Below are positions 22,175 to 33,284 of a stretch of DNA of 64,000 nucleotides, in pieces. Every line of letters begins with the position of its first letter. The first letter of the stretch is position 1. The stretch is from NCBI GenBank assembly GCA_944474755.1, contig OX104116.1, forward strand, positions 10,915,547 to 10,979,546, written 5' to 3'. Position numbers and translations under genes: made by a program. The notes under the pieces are model-generated. The model searched no databases. It was given only the letters and a program-made list of their open reading frames with translations, and was not told the DNA's origin. This DNA comes from Limnoperna fortunei (taxonomy: Eukaryota > Mollusca > Bivalvia > Mytilida > Modiolidae).

Positions 22175-25100
22175 TCAGACCTTAGAATTGATTATTATTA
22201 ATGACCTTACTGATTTATAGTCTCTGATAAGCTTTCTGGACATAAGACGGCAGGCTAGTGGGATCTGTATGAGACTGTCCCCACTGGTAAAAAATGTATG
22301 AACTGAAAACAACTGTACAAAAGGTAAGTCATACAATAATTATTGAAATTTACCTCAAAATTCATGTCTTCTGGTTCTTCGGGTCGAATTTTTACTCTAG
22401 CACGGTCAGCCTGGCTTGGTCGACTGGCTTCAAGATCAGCATGCTGAGAATAAGCATTCTCAAGAATGGTAGATGCTGGTACATGTAAATCTGATAAAGC
22501 AGCGGATTTTACCTGCGAAATAAATACTGAGTTTATACGGAGTTTTTCAATTTTATGAATGTAGAAAAATTTATGAGGACGTTAGGTAACAAATTTTATT
22601 TTACGATTGTCGCGTGGCTATTAAAGATATTCCACCCATACGTTCATAATTGATAACATGTTTTCATATGTTCGATCTCTTCTTATTATCTCTTAATGAT
22701 ATATAATTGTTATCGGGTAAATTGAGCAAAAAGGTTAAAACCATACTCTACAATATAGTTCATGTTGTAAGTGATAAAAAGACAAATTTAATATTAAAGA
22801 AAATATTTCAATTACAGTTTTTCGTATTTGTTAAATCCTTCAAGCTTTAAAATACGTTTTTTGTTGTCCTGATCTAATAAGAAGAAGTAAAGATGTACAT
22901 GATGGCATATTAATGCGCGCTTGACCAGTATCTCGGTAGAATGAATAGATCCGCTTCAATTTTTATTTTTGGATTATTTTACTATCTTTAGGGTAAGCCT
23001 AGGATTTTTATTAATGCATTCTATTCTTGAAATAATAAAATGTATATACTTGAGTTTCTTTTATTAATTAGTTATTTAATTTGATAAGAAAAAGGCATTT
23101 AAAAAATGTGTTATGTTATATTACGTAATGTATTTCATCGCTTCAATTGTATTTCTTGGATTATTTTTTTATGCATTCTTATTTTAACATGATAAAGTGT
23201 AAATTTTTAGGTTTGTTTAACGCGCTTGTGACCACTCATCCAGAAAACTTATTTCTGGATTATTTCATAATTTATAAGGTAGAAAATGGAACTTTTACGC
23301 AGAAAATTAGTCATCTTGAACATTAAATTTAATTTTCCAGGGTTTTGTTTATTGACGGTTTCAAAATCCCAAACTCTAGTGAACGATTCGTGTGTGGTAG
23401 TGCTGGTTTTAGGGAGGGGGCAGAGACATTTCTGTGATGTAATTGTATATTAGATGTGCCTTGTTTATTTGCTAATTGATTATTTATTACCCGACACTGA
23501 ACTTTGATGAAAGGTTAAAATGAAAGACCAATCAGACTCGCATAATAAGCCGCTAAAATGGCTAATTTAGATTATGATTTTGATATATATTGTATATAGC
23601 CTGTTGTTTTGTTTGTTTATTTGTTACTTTCTCTGTACCAATTGTATTATTGGCTGTGTGAGAAGAAACTATATATACAAAATTAGATTTTCAAACAGTC
23701 ATGTTATTTTAAAAAAATTGATGTCTGAATCAGTGAAAAATGTGGTAGAAATTAGTAGGGAAAAGAAATTTCTCAATAATAAAAAAGCACAAAAGATGTA
23801 GATTTTTTTATTTAATTCAAGATTTAAAAATTTTGATGTTAAGATATTTAAACGAAGCAAGGTATATATATATATATATATATATAATACAACAGAAAAA
23901 AATTCAGTTACGTTCGAATAAAGGTCATCAACAGTTTATATTGTTGAAAATAATTGTAGAAGTTAATAATCTCATCAATTGTTTTGCAAAATAAGACTCT
24001 TCTTCTAATTGTTTTTTTTTATATTTTAAATTCTGGAAATTTTATAAAGTTCTTATCAATGTTTATGCACATGAATGCTAGTTTGACGTTTGAAATACAT
24101 TTAATTGCAAATCTTTTGAAACAATTTAAAAAATTTAATCAATAAAAATTGTAACTTGTCGGTATGTTTTAGTTGATTTTCCGAGGACGCGATAACTGCC
24201 GATCTTACATTCACATTTTCCCCCACAGAACCACTTGACTATGGTCAATGTATTTTTATTGGTAAACATATATTTGTCCTTCCAAAACTTGCTTTTTTTA
24301 TTACAGTACTCTTCTCAAAGTTGAGATATTATAATCAAGATGATTATTTCTTGCCTTTCACAATCGTCTATATTTGCATCCCTTTACAGCATATGATGAA
24401 ATTTTAAAAATAAAACAAATTAAAAAAAAAACTTTTAAACCAAATGGGACACCTATAACATATAAATCGAACATCTCTGGATATGGGTTTAACCCATATC
24501 TTTTCTTGTTAAAAGTTACATGTGCCTTAATCTGTACAGCTACTAAGGTGCCAGGATTAGCTGCATGAGAATAGTTCCTACGAAGTGTGAAGTTGTCACC
24601 ATGCTGTGCAGTTGATTGTCTTGTCGCGTGCTGATTGCCAATCAGTAATATAATTATGTTGACGCTGAAAGATAACAACATAGATTGTGAATACATAATA
24701 TAGACCTGCAAATTTCTGATTTTTTTGTTCAATGTGGTTTTGTTTTTACTTGGCTTTTATCTGTTTATATTCGCATATTATTGTATAATATTATATACTC
24801 ATATAGAAATCTTTATTTTGATTCGCTTAGACGCCGTCACTTGACTTGTGATATTTCGCTGGGTCAACCGGTAACCGTTGGGTCGCATGGTAAGGTCACT
24901 CTCGCGTGAGATTTTGCACATTTACAAAATTGAGATGTTTGGATAAATGTACATGTAATAAAACATTCAAACAAAACAGTAGTATATGTTAACATGTTTC
25001 TGTCTACATTGTATGGGCTGGATTTTTTTATGTGGAAAAAGGTTAAAATGTCCAAAATATGTTGCAAATATTGAATTGTTTTCATTTAAATATTCGATAT

Positions 25101-25870
25101 AATATAACAGTTATCACCCTAGATGATATGTGACCCGGCATTTCTTTCCCCTCGAAAAGTAAGGTCACCCTCGGGCAAGCCCTCTGGTGACCTTACTTTC
25201 TCGGGGAAAGAAATCACTGGGTCACACACCAACTAGGGTGATAATTGTATAAGATCACGTTTTAGAATTGAGTATCAATCCAAAAATACCATTTTTTCAA
25301 TCATGTCACAGTTTTGGTTTTGTTATATATACATTTACATTGTACGTAAACCCATGACTGTCAACAAGTCTTCTATTTCCTTTCTGGGTACCAGCCTCGT
25401 CTATGTAAACGTAAGAAGTTCACCTTCATATTCCATGTTTGGTACAGTGTCATCAGCTAATGATCTAAAACAGAAAAACGAACATTTAAATTTGTTGTTC
25501 ATGATGATTATAATATAATTTAATACCCTAAGAATGGATTTCTGTCAAAATAATTGTACAATGGATAATATCTTTGTGTGTATATATTGTATAGAATCTG
25601 TTGTAAACTATAAATCTTGTCGGTCTTGTTTTTAATTATTTTACTAGTTTTATAGTTCATTCACATCGGATAATTTTGTGTTTAACCTTATACCGGTATG
25701 TATAGAATATGATACTTACTGTTCTAATTGGTCTGTTGGAACTTCAAAGGAAGCACTAATGTTAAAGGATGTCCCTTCCGTATGGCTCGCACGGTTAATG
25801 CTGGTATAGAATGACGCTGGCTGTGATCGGGGTTGCTGTGTGAGTCTGTTGTAGTGTCTTGGTTGAAAGA
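22175..25870 (-). CDS. unrecognised multi-exon coding region
   Basis: Phase-compatible exons on the minus strand. The best two are 22512-22354 (53 codons, hydrophilic, ends EEPEDMNFE, good GT/AG borders) and a terminal exon 22312-22175 with a stop. Exon 24664-24520 (48 codons, with GDNFTLRRNYSHAANPGTL) joins the first in phase 0 through a GTAACT donor. Less certain exons lie at 25464 to about 25411 (ADDTVPNMEYEGELL) and about 25870-25720 (SFNISASFEVPTDQLEQ). I do not recognise the protein, saw no signal peptide, and cannot exclude a pseudogene. The 5' end was not found. Confidence 0.35.
22665..22991. repeat. ~325-bp dispersed repeat, copy 1
   Basis: From CATATGTTCGATCTCTTC to GGATTATTTTACTATCTTT, this stretch matches 63684-64000 in the same orientation with only scattered differences. 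It includes the highly conserved block AAACCATACTCTACAATATA. It is non-coding and without visible inverted ends. Parts of its right end (CGCTTCAATTT, GGATTATTTT) recur weakly near 23138-23180. Confidence 0.88.
22992..24519. other. intron or intergenic, (TA)n tract
   Basis: AT-rich sequence with a (TA)n microsatellite at about 23862-23886. Short frames here have no domain or splice support. If the gene model at 22175-25870 is right, this is one of its introns. Confidence 0.4.
25112..25247. repeat. 136-bp foldback palindrome
   Basis: Two ~65-bp arms are near-perfect inverted copies: TTATCACCCTAG, TGTGACCC, ATTTCTTTCCCC and AGTAAGGTCACC on the left recur in reverse complement on the right, around a short centre near GGGCAAGCCC. 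Such a hairpin is typical of foldback MITEs; arms pair almost throughout. A weaker related motif (GGTAAGGTCACTCTCG) stands alone near 24888. Confidence 0.85.
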
Positions 25871-26378
25871 TCTATGGAACTACCTGGCTCTGATGAAGAA
25901 CTTGTGCTTTCACCAACTGGCTTGCATCTAGCACAAAAAATGGCTTACAGTTTTTGCTAACCTCACAATCTTTTATAAAATTTCTATTGTTTTAAGATTC
26001 TACTTTGTTATTGTCTTAATTTGTATAGAAGAATGGCTTGAGTAAAACACAATATCTTATGCGTTCATTTTGTTTTTAAAGATGCATACCGTTGTGTTAA
26101 ACATCATCAAAGCAATTACCTACCCGATTAAATATTCTTTTTATTTTGTTGATGAGCATCAGTGTTCTTCATAACGAAACACGGAACTTTTATATAAGCA
26201 ATGCCAATTTGAGGTTACTTAATACAAGCTTTAACAAACTATTTCGTTAAATTACATTCAGAAGATGTTTCATTCCTCTCGGAATCATAAATTTATTGAG
26301 AATGGGGCGTTTTGACCTGCACCATATGACTTATCAGAATCGGCCCTAAATGTGTTAAATAGTTACCTCTCTGATAGG

Positions 26379-28660
26379 TAGGGGAATAGCAATAACTAGT
26401 TGTTTAGGCAAACTGTTTAACTCCATTTTCAACAGCAGGCTTGACAAATTTCTGGAACAGCATAAACTGATTTCACCTTTTCAAATTGGCTTTACCAAAA
26501 AATCAAGGCCTTCTGATCATATGTTTGTATTAAAAACTATAATAGACAAATATACCAATTCAAATAAAAAACTTATGCCTGTTTTGTGGACTTTAGAAAG
26601 GCATTTGATACAGTTCTCCATGATGCAATATACATTAAAATACTGCAAAATGGAATAGGTTAGGTGGCCTGTTTTATAGTTTATTAAAAAATAATTATTC
26701 TAAATCATTGCTTTCTGTAAAAGTGGGACAAGAGTTAACTGAGTTCTTTGCCTCAAGTATTGGAGTCCGTCAAGGTGAGGTCTTGAGTCCAAATCTTTTT
26801 AAAATTTTATTAATGATCTTCCAAAATATCTTGAGTCCTCTTTAGATCATGTATATCTTAATAATCATAGAATCAACTGCCTTCTATACGCTGATGATGC
26901 TGTTCTGTTATCGAAATCAGCCTCTGGCCTTCAAAATAGTTTAAATTTATTAGAAAATTTTTGTGATGATTGGTGTAATGATGTCAATACTTCAAAAACT
27001 AAAGTGCTAATTTCCAATAAGCCAGGCAGACTCATTAATGATCAATTTACTTTCAGAGGCAACTCTATAGAAAGTATTCGGAAGTACAAATATCTTGGAA
27101 TTTTATTCTCTATATCAGGCTCTTTTACGGAGGCAAAGAATGATTTATTTAATAAAGCAACTAAAGCATTATATAAACTCAAGGCGGATCTGTTGTCCCT
27201 TGGACCAAGCATCAGGTCTTCTTTACATATATTTAAACATACAATTAAGGCTATTCTTAATTATAGCTCTGAAATCTGAGGATGCTATCTACCTAAATCA
27301 TTTAATAGGGATTCGTTATGTGATTTTACGAGACTTACTGGTGTCTTCCCTTGCGAAAAAATGGAAATACATTTTTTGAAAATTTACTTGGTGTCAGTAA
27401 AAAAGCTTCAAACTTTGCTGTAATGTCAGAATTTGGTCAATATCCAATAGTATTTGACGGTTTTAAATCTGTTTTGAAGTACTGGCACAGGTTGAATAAT
27501 TCACCTACTGAATTGTTAAATGATGCATTTACAGAAAGGAAATCAATCCATAACAATGGAGTAGACACCTGGTATGGTTCGTTAGTCTCCCTTCTCAAGA
27601 TTTTAAATATTCCTGTGGAGAGTAGCTCATTGGCCCTGAACAAAAATTATGCTAAATATTCTATTGGTAAGCACCTTAAAGATTTATACAGAAATTTATG
27701 GTACCAGCTTAGAGAAAAACTCATTGCTGAAGAAAGTAAACTAAGAATGTATTTCAAAATCAAATGTAACTTTGGTAATGAACAATATTTGGATATAATT
27801 AAAAAGTTTGATAAAAGGAAGTGTTTTGCTAAATTAAGAATAAGTAATCATCAACTTAAAGTTGAACTGGGTAGATACACTAAACCTATGACCACATTAG
27901 ATCTTAGAATATGTGATAAATTATAGGATCGGTGTGTTTCCTCTAGAAATATGTCATGGGTCTAAGAGAAATTGCTGTTTCTTTCTCTTCTTTCCCCCTT
28001 TAGTTTTAATATCCAATTTAATTTACACAACTGCTTTTATCATTATTTGCATTACTGTTATGATTATTATTTTTATTATAATTTTACCAATCATACAAAT
28101 GTTTAAAGTTTTACTTATTTCCCTTAACCTTATTGTATTGTACATATTTATATTTTATATTTTTATTTTTTCTCTAATGATGATTTTATGCTCAATATTG
28201 GGCGCAGTGATTTGCTAATAAAATATCTTGTATCTCTCTTGTATCTCTTGTGACCTAAAAAGGATTGAAGACGAAGTTCATTATTTCTCAGTGTCCTAAA
28301 TTTGATGCCAAAAGAAATTTACATTTTAATATTGTGAAAAATTATAACATTAACTTTGAAAACCTTTCTGCATCTGACAAAATTTTCTGGTGTTTTAGTT
28401 GTGAAAATTCTGAAATTAATGACCAGTTGAGTTGCTTTCTGCAGGAATGTAACATAACTTAAGCTATGTTCTATTTAAGGTCCATTAATAGCTATGATAC
28501 CCCAATTTTTGTCCCCATTCTCTATGACTAATATTTGTTTGCCATTGAAATTTATAATCTATGTTATTTATGTACTGTAATAATCATACATGTTGTGCTG
28601 TATTTGCCCCTTGAGGGCCCATAATTGGCCAATAAACTTGTATTGTATTGTATTGTATTG
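26379..28660 (+). mobile_element. second LINE family (I/Nimb-like), 5'-truncated, inserted in the CR1-like LINE
   Basis: Starts inside its RT (RGIAITSCLGKLFNSIFNSR), continues with FVDFRKAFDTVLHD (one frameshift), GVRQGEVLSPNLFKIFINDL and LLYADDAVLLSKSASGLQ. The C-terminal half follows (SEFGQYPIVFDGFKSVLKYW; FAKLRISNHQLKVELGRY) with a stop or frameshift near 27280-27360. It ends with a 3' UTR and (TTGTA)n tail. TGATAGG before and TGATAAG after are the probable target duplication. The clade is a guess from motif style. A ~320-bp segment at about 27926-28247 interrupts its last domain. Confidence 0.85.
27926..28247. mobile_element. ~320-bp insertion inside the second LINE
   Basis: Joining the LINE frame at 27925 (RICDKL) to that at about 28248 (CDLKRIEDEVHYFS) restores the usual Cys-containing end of such proteins, so the sequence between is foreign. 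It contains a pyrimidine-rich first third and ends with AATAAAATATCTTGTATCTC, which looks like the 3' end of yet another retroelement. No matching copy was seen in the window. Confidence 0.6.
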
Positions 28661-28760
28661 ATAAGAGACAATGTGTTAAAATTAATGAAACCCTTATAGT
28701 AGTATAATGGCCACCTGCAAAGGGGTACAACAAGGATCTATGTTAGGTCTTTTTCAACAT

Positions 28761-29019
28761 GGTTAAGGTAGTTCGTCTACTATTGATCACGTGTCTGTCA
28801 ACACTGAGATTGCGGGTTCGATTCTCACTGCAGGCAGCGTGTACTCGACTCCAATCATAATTGACAAGGATTGCCAGTTTTCCTACCGCAGGTAGGGGGT
28901 TCTCTCCGGTTACTCCGGCTTCCTCCCTCAATAAAAACTGGACGCCATGATATACATGTATCTGAAAAATTGCTGAAAGTGGCGTTGAAACACCATTCAA
29001 GCAAACAAAACAAACTTGC
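28761..29019 (+). mobile_element. SINE inserted in the RT of the CR1-like LINE
   Basis: Plus-strand copy lacking the first ~20 bp of the head. The B box is GGTTCGATTCTC (28815-28826), followed by the core and the tail GCTGAAAGTGGCGTTGAAA. TCAACAT at 28754-28760 and again at 29020-29026 is the target site duplication. It falls exactly within the LFNIF motif of the interrupted reverse transcriptase. Confidence 0.93.
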
Positions 29020-29335
29020 TCAACATATTTTTAAACGATTCATTTTTTATAAAACATTCCTCATTTTATAATTATGCAGATGACAATACGCTGTCAAAAT
29101 AAGATAACTCCATAGAAACAGTAATCGTGTTTCTTGTAGAAGATGGTAAACTCCTATGCACGTCTACAATGTTTACTTGTTTTTTTTATCATTGTCTTGT
29201 GTGCATGTACATGTTTGTATGAATTGTTGGTTTATAGTCGGTTAAAGAGCTCTTCAGAGCTCATGTTGCTTTGTACTTATGTATATATTAATACTCTAAA
29301 TAAAAATTTCTTTACAATTACTTTACTTTAATCCG

Positions 29336-31110
29336 ACAATGGAGTCGATGGTTGTCTTATTGATATTTGCAATTAAAATTAATATTTCTTGGGTTGTAAT
29401 TAATGTGATTGCATTGATGTTATGTTGAAATGACTTTATTAAAGCAATGTTGAAAAACGTTCTTTTGCATTTAAAGAATGTCTTTATCATAAAGTCCATT
29501 TTTACTATTCTAAGAATTTCCTGATAAACGTACTAAAAGCACGAGAATGACTTTAAAAAGAAGACAGTCGACGGATTATTCCGTAAAAATTATGTTAAAT
29601 GTAACCAATGGTTTCAATGAATGGGTTGAAATGATTCATTTAGGCGGGACCTGACTCAGATCGAGTTCAGTGGCTCACCTTGTAGAGCAGCGACTTCACT
29701 GGCTAAAATGGTAGAGCATTCGATCAATATCCTTTTCCCGTGTGTTCTTTCCTTGATGCATCTTTTGAACAAGAAGGATCTGTAGCAATTGTAGATAGAA
29801 ATAAAAATATTATATATTTATTATCCTAGCATAAAACTTAAACAACCTATTTTGGTATATCGTTCGTCGTCATACGAAAGTAGTACAAAATAGGAACATC
29901 TATTGGTAAGTTAAGACATTTCGTTTATCTTGAGTTTCCTTACCAAGAAGTAAACACATTTTTATTTCAGTTCAACATACGTCAATGTTGTTTTATTACG
30001 TAAATCACTGTTTTGATTAAAACCAAATTCGAGGTACATTTGGCATATTTAATATTTTGCACCCGATTTGAGTATTTTGAATGAAAATAATAAATTATGC
30101 ATCAAGATTAATATTCATTTTTAAATTTATTTTTGAAATATCTCATTTTGTTATTCATTAACAAATGAAAAGATTCAATCAACGATGCAATTATTGATCA
30201 CTGTGATCATGCTATGTCAAACCGATTTATTTATTTTGAATTAAATTTAATACAATACCCCGTACATCAGAACCATGCCCATGTATAAACTTACATTTAA
30301 ATAACTTTTTGAACACAGTAGTATTGCAATCGATGGAACAAAATATTTGAGTTGTATAGCATTTGACATTGTAGGTAGAGTTTTGGTAGAAATGTCTTTC
30401 TTTCTTTTTTCAATGATAATATGGCCTAAATCCATAATGTAAGTCAAGTTACAGAGAGGACATGATCTATAAATCATATATCCCTAGACACCTTCCAGAC
30501 TCCATTACCAAACAATGCTTGCTAAACTTTATTGGCAAAAAATTGTTTTTAAGTTTGATCGATTATTTCAATGTTTGCTTTTCGTATAGTGAGCAGTATC
30601 TAAACGAGAACAAGTTCACAAAAAATCTGGATATTGGGTGGGCCAATAAAGACTTACTTTTGACTGTCATTATAAAAATAGCATTTGTTGAGAGAACCTA
30701 GAACTCGAGTACAATAGAGAAGAGTTTAATAAGTTAAAGTCTCTCCTTACTCAAGTTAATGGTAGTCCAGGGATGTCACAATGTCTGTTGTTAGGTACCA
30801 TATTTAACACTCTTTCTACAAGAGACACGAGATTTTTGGAAAATTCTTGGTCTTGGAGGTCTTGCTTGATTATTTATCGTTGTTTCCTCTTTCTGAGGAG
30901 AATCTGTTTGGGTTCCCATTGGACTAGTCTACTCAATGGTGAATCTTGATGTTTAGTTTTCTTATGGTAAGAGAAAAGTTTGTATTTCCCAGTGACGTTC
31001 CCTCTCTGTCAATTCTCAGGGTTTAGTACCTCGTTCTTCTTGTCGTGGAAGGAAGTAATCTAGTTTTTCTATGTCGTATTCAGCTGGTAAGAATCCTTAA
31101 ATTGTAAAGG
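29336..31110. other. AT-rich intergenic sequence, no gene seen
   Basis: No frame with recognisable domain. Near 29670-29720 a short stretch (GGCTCACCTTGTAGAGCAG) looks vaguely tRNA-like but does not fold into a complete tRNA. Confidence 0.45.
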
Positions 31111-32165
31111 GCTAGAAACTGCAGAAATGATTTTTTTCCCACTGTCAGTACAACCCCACATGGAAGCGGTTTCTTTTCCTTTCCCACTCTTCTTACAGTG
31201 ATTCTAATGCTAGTAGGGAGAATGTTGTTACATTTTCTTACTCAATTTAATAAAGTCGCTTCCTTGTCTTAAGTTCCTTTGGATATATCCAGTACATGTG
31301 ATTGTTTCTGGAATGAACTTGCGGGAGGAGGTAGAGATTCTTCTGCTTTAAAAGGTGTGTTGCATGAGGCAATACCACCAATTAAGCTGGTTAATTATCT
31401 TTTAGTTGTAAAAAAGAAGTAGAAGAAAATCGTATTCTAAAACTTTTGGCCGGGAATCAGTATCTGGTTGTTTCCCATTTAACATTGAAACCAACAGGTC
31501 AATAAGGCTATTCTTCCTGTGATGTCACAAATTGGAAACATATATTTCTCTAACTCCGGACGACAATGGAAGCTATGTCCATTCCATAGAAAGGGAGGAC
31601 TAATTACATCTTCCCTCATTTTCTTAGCCTTCTAATGATTTGTCACAAAATTTGCAATCAAATTTTTAATATATTTGTAAGGAACTATTTACCTTTCGCA
31701 GGATTTTAGAGAGAACCAGTTTGTTTTCTTTTCAACCGGAACATTTGATAAGACCGTTCTTATTGGTATTGGGTTAATTTCAAAAGCTTTATTGCGTTCT
31801 TCTTTTAAACCCTTGGCCTCTACCATAGATTAACTGTTATCTCACACTGTTGTTTTTCACTGGTCTTAGCTTTAGGCATAGAAATACTGAAACCAATTCG
31901 CTTTCTACTTGTGAATTTGGAATAAAACTTTTCTGGATAATTTGCCGACATCTTTTTGTTTGAGAAAACCTGGCCTTGCCTTTTTTTAATCCTTATATTT
32001 ATTAAAAAGAGAGTTCAGGATATTTCTTCTTTGATTCGCAAAGCTGTTCTTATGGCTTGCAAGTCTGCTTCTCTTCAGACTACCCAGGCATCAGTTTGGA
32101 AGCGGGTTTTCATGAGGGTATTTTATTTTGTTATTGATTCGCTTCATAAGCTGCAAACGGGATAA
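31111..32165 (+). pseudogene. decayed tyrosine recombinase (DIRS/Ngaro-like element)
   Basis: Plus strand, many stops and frameshifts. An N-terminal SAM-like segment appears as QYNPTWKRFL...ENVVTF. Further on are fragments such as RKAVLMACKSASLQTTQASV and VWKRVFMRVFYFV, which resemble the C-terminal recombinase box (RK...S...I..A.vW.s...F...Y) of YR retrotransposons. The final Tyr appears in FYFVIDS. No reverse transcriptase of the same element was found nearby. The family call rests on motif style only. Confidence 0.45.
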
Positions 32166-32996
32166 ATATCTAAGTGTATGATAAGTAAAAGCCAGTATAT
32201 ATTCTATAAACTACAAAACATTTTTAATGTAACAATGCGATACTTATTCATGAAAGAATTCTGATAGTTAAAAATTTACATTTCCGTGTAGTACTTCATT
32301 TTTTGTCGATTTAAATCTTACATCTGCAAAAAACTAATAGATTTTTATTTGCTTCTCTCTAATATTTGAACACTAAGTATTTGATAATGCCAATATGGTT
32401 GCTTTAATGCAGATCACAAAAGTGCATTAAAACCGCAGTATTGATGAAAGATGCTTATGTAGCATTTTGTACAAGTATCCCATTTCAGTATTTAAACAAA
32501 CTAAGTATTACACCAGGATACATCAGACTTTAAAATGAAACAAGAAACATAGAAAAGAGCTGAAATAATTTGCCACAAGCGACCCCTTGTAAAAAGCTTG
32601 CAAATAATGTTTCTAGTTTATTGTGCTTGTATATAAATGTGCGCTTTGATGCGCTCCTGTTTTCTTAGCATTTGAGATTTTTGTTGATGGCTAGAAGCCC
32701 TGCACAGTTCATGTTGTATTGTTGAAAAAAATCATATATACAGTCTGTCTTGTCTGGGAACTTAGCAAAAATATTACACAAATTGAACGCTTTCACTAGA
32801 AATTTGGATAAAAACTGCTGATATTAAAGGATTTTATCAGTAGTCCAATTTTGGCCAATGCATTGTTAGACATTCAGTTTGTTACAAAGCGACTGGGGAA
32901 CCAGACCATAGTGAAGACAAAATGATATTGGATATGTTGTACCCGCAACTGTACCGCTACTATAAATAGTATTAACAACATTCCAACTAAACTATA
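32166..32996. other. intergenic, no feature seen
   Basis: AT-rich sequence between two transposon fragments with no recognisable element. Confidence 0.45.
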
Positions 32997-33213
32997 GATT
33001 AATCATAATCATGACAGAGTTCAGCTCAATGTTCATAAAGTTGTACAGACTATTCGCCAACGCTGCAGAGAAGAGACTACTCCAGTTCCAACTATCTATG
33101 AACAAGACATTATAAAACTTAGGAATACAGAGTGGAATGACGACACCCAAGAATGGTTGAACAATTACCAACATTCGAGTCCTGCTGATGTCAACTGTAC
33201 ACATCAGACATAA
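32997..33213 (+). pseudogene. FLYWCH/MULE-like transposon fragment
   Basis: A plus frame of about 70 codons begins INHNHD and continues VQTIRQRCREETTPVP and LRNTEWNDDTQEW before a stop at 33213. The His pair in HNHD is where a FLYWCH zinc finger would end, and the following helical region resembles the linker between FLYWCH and MULE transposase domains. Neither the zinc-finger start nor the transposase is present. Family assignment is from memory of the motif style. Confidence 0.45.
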
Positions 33214-33284
33214 ACATAGAAAAACAAATAAATAAGTATCAAATAGGCGACAGGTAAAGGTGAAATATCACCAAAAAGTTTGAA

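Larger units (their letters stand above)
26300..29335 (+). mobile_element. CR1-like LINE remnant carrying nested insertions
   Basis: Outer element of a nested cluster, related to the LINE at 17868-21148. Its RT reads APYDLSESALNVLNSYLSDR up to 26378, is interrupted by another LINE, and resumes at 28665 with RQCVKINE. It is interrupted again by a SINE, resumes at 29020 (NIFLNDSFFIKHSSFYNYADD) and keeps the catalytic YADDNTLSK near 29075. An internal deletion then joins it to the 3' end (AGAGCTCTTCAGAGCTC, 29225-29335). Frameshifts and deletions make it inactive. Confidence 0.85.

Noticed and set aside
29660..29725. tRNA-like stretch (GTAGAGCAGCGACTT)
   Set aside because: No complete cloverleaf or B box in the right place; perhaps a SINE head relic.
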